Assembly: GCF_009769165.1 (NCBI RefSeq)
Contig: NZ_CP043476.1
Location: 682,001 to 746,000, forward strand
Direction of reading: 5' to 3'
DNA length: 64,000 nt
Origin: Xanthomonas hyacinthi
GTDB taxonomy: Bacteria > Pseudomonadota > Gammaproteobacteria > Xanthomonadales > Xanthomonadaceae
Within the stretch, counting starts at the first letter, position 1; each line of letters begins with the position of its first letter. A model generated the notes under the pieces. The model did not search any database. It had not been told where the DNA came from and was given only the letters and a program-made list of their open reading frames with translations. Position numbers and translations under genes: made by a program. This document shows positions 61,394-64,000 of the stretch, piece by piece.

Positions 61394-62482
61394 TCAGCGC
61401 ACCGCGATGCGCAGCACGTCGTCGAGCAGGGCCGCCGCGGTCACCTCGGCGCCGGCGCCCGGCCCCTGGATCAGCAGCGGCTGCTGCAGGTAGCGGTCGC
61501 TGTGGATGGCAACGCGGTTGTCGGTGCCGGCGCCGCTGGCCAGCGGATGCGCCAGCGGCAGTTCGCGCAGTCCCACCGACGCGCCGTGCGCATCGAAACG
61601 GCCGACGAAACGCAGGCAGGCGCCGTTCGCACGCGCCTGCGCCAGGCGCGCCGCCAGCGGCGCATCCAGCGCCGACAGCGCGGCATCCACGTCCTGCGCC
61701 GCCGCCGCGGCCAGCGCCGCCGGCAGCAGCGACTCGACCTGCACCTGCTCGGCGCGCAGCGGCAGTCCGGCGGCGCGCGCCAGGATCAGCAGCTTGCGGC
61801 GCACGTCCTCACCGGACAGGTCCTCGCGCGGATCCGGTTCGGTATAGCCGGCCGCCGCCGCCTCGCGCACGCAGTCGGAAAACGCGCGGCTGCCGTCGTA
61901 GCGATGCAGCAGCCACGCCAGCGAGCCGGACAGCACGCCTTCCACCGCATGGATATGGTCGCCGCCGGCGGCCAGCGCGCGCAGGCTGCTCAGCAACGGC
62001 AGGCCGGCGCCGACCGTGGCGCCGTCGCCGTAATGCGTGCCGGCGGCATGCCGCGCGGCATGGATCTGCTCGGCACGCGCCAGCGCCGCGCCCTGCCCGA
62101 GCTTGTTGGCGGTGACCACGTGCACCCCGCGCGCCAGCCACCCGGCATGCCGCTGCGCCACCGCCTCGCTGGCGGTGGCATCGACCACGATGTCGCCGCC
62201 GCGCAGGTCGGCGGGCTGCGGCGCGGCGCCATGATTGCCGCGCGCGGCGGCGTTGGCCACGGCCAGCGCCTGCGCCGGCGCTTGCCCGCACTCCTGCAGG
62301 ATCCGCGAATTGGCCAGCCAGGCGAACGCCGGCAAGCCCGGGCGGCGCTGCTGCAGCACCTGGTAGCGCGCGACGAAGGCGCGGCCTACCGTGCCGGTGC
62401 CGAGCAGGCCCAGCCGCGGCGCCAGCGCCTCGGGCGCCCGCGCCTGCGCCGACGGTATTGCCTGGGCGACGCTGCCGCTCAC
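61394..62482 (-). CDS. hom: Homoserine dehydrogenase
   Basis: 362 residues from a GTG overlapping the metB stop (GTGA at 62479-62482). LGLLGTGTVGRAFVARYQVL is the nucleotide site, VDATASEAVAQRHAGWL and VVTANKLGQGAALARAEQI the family blocks, VEGVLSGSLAWLLHRY and AAAAGYTEPDPREDLSGEDV the catalytic region with its lysine further on. It reduces aspartate semialdehyde to homoserine. There is no ACT domain, so feedback by threonine through that domain is absent. It ends the metX-metB-hom operon that channels homoserine to methionine. Confidence 0.94.
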   Translation of the reverse strand: MSGSVAQAIPSAQARAPEALAPRLGLLGTGTVGRAFVARYQVLQQRRPGLPAFAWLANSRILQECGQAPAQALAVANAAARGNHGAAPQPADLRGGDIVVDATASEAVAQRHAGWLARGVHVVTANKLGQGAALARAEQIHAARHAAGTHYGDGATVGAGLPLLSSLRALAAGGDHIHAVEGVLSGSLAWLLHRYDGSRAFSDCVREAAAAGYTEPDPREDLSGEDVRRKLLILARAAGLPLRAEQVQVESLLPAALAAAAAQDVDAALSALDAPLAARLAQARANGACLRFVGRFDAHGASVGLRELPLAHPLASGAGTDNRVAIHSDRYLQQPLLIQGPGAGAEVTAAALLDDVLRIAVR

Positions 62483-63696
62483 GCGTCCACCCGTTTGCGC
62501 GCCACCGCCTCGCCGGCCTGCTGCGCACGCAGCAGACCCGCCTGCAGGTCGGCGATCAGGTCCGCGCTGGATTCGATGCCCACCGACAGGCGCAGCAGGC
62601 CGTCGCCGATGCCGGCGTTGGCGCGCGCTTCGGCGGTCATCGCCGCATGCGTCATCGACGCCGGATGCGCGACCAGGCTCTCGACCCCGCCCAGCGACTC
62701 GGCCAGGGTGAAATAGCGCAGGCCATCGACGAAGGCGCGCACCTCGGCCTCGCCGCCGGCCAGCTCGAAGCTGATCATCGCGCCGAAGCCGGTCTGCTGC
62801 CGCGCCGCCACCGCATGCCCCGGATGCGTGGCCAGGCCCGGGTAGTAGACCTGGTTGACCGCGGCATGCCCGTCGAGCAGCGCCACCACCGCCTGCGCAT
62901 TTTCCTGGTGCACGCGCAGGCGCGCATCCAGCGTGCGCAGCCCGCGCAGGGTCAGGAACGCATCGAACGGCGAACCGGTCAGGCCCAGCGCGTTGGCCCA
63001 CCACACCAGCTGCTGGTGCAGGTCGGCGGTGGCGGCGATCACCGCGCCGCCGACCACATCGCTGTGGCCGTTGACGTACTTGGTGGTGGAATGGATCACC
63101 AGATCGGCGCCGAAGGCAATGGGCTTTTGCAGCGCCGGCGACAGGAAGGTGTTGTCGACCACCGCCAGCGCGCCGGCCTTGTGCGCGGCGTCGATGACGA
63201 AGCGCAGGTCGGTGATGCGCAGCAGCGGATTGGACGGGGTCTCGATCAGCACCAGCTGCGGCGACTGCGCCAGCGCCTCGGCCAGCGAGCGCGGGTCGGT
63301 CAGGTCGGCGGTGATCAGCTCGAAATGGCCCTTCTGGGCCAGCGCGTTGAACAGGCGCCAGCTGCCGCCGTACGCGTCGTGCGGCACCACCAGCTTGTCG
63401 CCCGGCTGCAGCAGCGCGTTCAGCACCAGGTTGATCGCGCCCATGCCGGTGGCGGTGATGACGCCGCCGGCGCCGCCTTCCAGCTCCGCCAGCGCTTCGC
63501 CGAGCAGGTCGCGGGTCGGATTGCCGCTGCGGGTGTAGTCGTACTGGCGCTTGTTGCCGAAGCCGTCGAAGCTGAAATTCGACGACAGCACGATCGGCGG
63601 GGTCACTGCGCCGTAGGCGGTGTCGCGGTCGATGCCGGCGCGCACCGCGGCGGTGGCGGCGCTACAGGGCAGATCGTTGTCGTGGGCAGTGCTCAT
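62479..63696 (-). CDS. metB: Cystathionine gamma-synthase (MetB-type)
   Basis: 405 residues. TPPIVLSSNFSFDGFGNKRQ, YDYTRSGNPTRDLLGEALAE and ATGMGAINLVLNALLQPGDK are Cys/Met-enzyme blocks; VIHSTTKYVNGHSDVVGG holds the PLP lysine; FTLAESLGGVESLVAHPASM is the C-terminal substrate loop. It condenses acylated homoserine with cysteine in trans-sulfuration. The stop overlaps hom; the start overlaps the metX stop by four bases. Confidence 0.94.
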   Translation of the reverse strand: MSTAHDNDLPCSAATAAVRAGIDRDTAYGAVTPPIVLSSNFSFDGFGNKRQYDYTRSGNPTRDLLGEALAELEGGAGGVITATGMGAINLVLNALLQPGDKLVVPHDAYGGSWRLFNALAQKGHFELITADLTDPRSLAEALAQSPQLVLIETPSNPLLRITDLRFVIDAAHKAGALAVVDNTFLSPALQKPIAFGADLVIHSTTKYVNGHSDVVGGAVIAATADLHQQLVWWANALGLTGSPFDAFLTLRGLRTLDARLRVHQENAQAVVALLDGHAAVNQVYYPGLATHPGHAVAARQQTGFGAMISFELAGGEAEVRAFVDGLRYFTLAESLGGVESLVAHPASMTHAAMTAEARANAGIGDGLLRLSVGIESSADLIADLQAGLLRAQQAGEAVARKRVDA

Positions 63697-64000
63697 GCGG
63701 TAGCTCCGGTGGGGCGAAGGGCGGTGGCGAGGATCGCGTCGATGCGGTTGGTTTCTTTCAGGAAGGCGTCGTGGCCGTACGGCGAGCGCAGCACGCGCAG
63801 GCTGCCGCGCGGCCCCAGCCCTTCGACCAGGGTGACCAGGTCGGCCAGCGGCACCAGGCGGTCGCCTTCCACCGCGACCACCACGGTGGGCACGGCGACG
63901 GCGGCCGGATCGATGCGGTGCAGGTCGATGGATTCGGACAGGCGCAGGTAGGCATTGACCTGGGTGCGCGCCACGTACTGCGCGCCGGCCGCATCCAGGT
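63693..64000 (-). CDS. metX: Homoserine O-acyltransferase (MetX), C-terminal part
   Basis: Only the last 100 or so codons are in the window. YVARTQVNAYLRLSESIDLH, PTVVVAVEGDRLVPLADLVT (catalytic aspartate) and VLRSPYGHDAFLKETNRID (catalytic histidine) are the end of the MetX alpha/beta-hydrolase fold. The gene continues beyond 64000. In Xanthomonas the enzyme is reported to use succinyl-CoA; that cannot be judged from this fragment. First gene of the metX-metB-hom operon. Confidence 0.9.
   Translation of the reverse strand, partial: LDAAGAQYVARTQVNAYLRLSESIDLHRIDPAAVAVPTVVVAVEGDRLVPLADLVTLVEGLGPRGSLRVLRSPYGHDAFLKETNRIDAILATALRPTGATA

Overview
The window is a GC-rich gammaproteobacterial chromosome segment, most likely Xanthomonas or a close relative. 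The pointers are Xanthomonadaceae-style intergenic repeats, the pilT-pilU-yggS-proC neighbourhood, two large propeller-type hybrid sensor kinases, a metX-metB-hom operon, an AAC(6')-Iz-like acetyltransferase and a decayed HopH1/XopG-type type III effector. Genus is an inference from gene content; species cannot be read from this window. No rRNA, tRNA or CRISPR array was seen.

Layout. 1-3.1 kb: a DUF4153 membrane protein, the Tag glycosylase and a short DUF4234-like membrane protein. 3.15-25.3 kb: an accessory island. It is bounded by exact 36-bp copies of the last codons of pilU at 3156-3191 and 25337-25372, with a third copy at 23713-23748. Inside, left to right, are: (a) a plasmid/ICE-like maintenance and mobilisation block resembling Tn4371-family elements (broken DUF6499/DUF2285 regulator, excisionase-like HTH, RepA with iteron-like repeats, ParA, small partition-type protein, DUF2840, TraF peptidase, VirD2-type relaxase), with no integrase or type IV secretion genes; (b) a LysR-controlled tripartite efflux operon with a siderophore-interacting-type reductase; (c) two IS1595-family copies, the first ending a truncated lysR and the second frameshifted, around an attC-like palindrome, a ParE fragment, an XRE regulator and a frameshifted DUF6037 gene; (d) an AT-richer array of small Sec-secreted RHS-core proteins with divergent C-terminal toxin-like domains, each followed directly by a candidate immunity gene.

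25.3-64 kb is housekeeping chromosome. It holds type IV pilus retraction ATPases (pilU, pilT); yggS, proC; soxR divergent from an MFS pump with a clear SoxR box; a seven-gene yjfI-J-(K+ channel)-K-L-M-C stress operon whose channel gene carries an early amber codon; pdxH-aac(6')-BtuF-like; aroK-aroB; hemE; an EmrB-type pump; two paralogous hybrid sensor kinases; a yceI-cytochrome b561-yceI operon; the broken effector gene; sdaA; a propeller-GGDEF diguanylate cyclase; a hydrolase; and hom-metB-metX, cut by the window end.

The most interesting candidate system is the array downstream of pilU: compact polymorphic toxins made of signal peptide, one RHS core and a variable C-terminus, with immunity genes. 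Duplicated pilU 3' ends record repeated module insertion or duplication. Annotation is by reading sequence and recalling protein families; no database searches were run.
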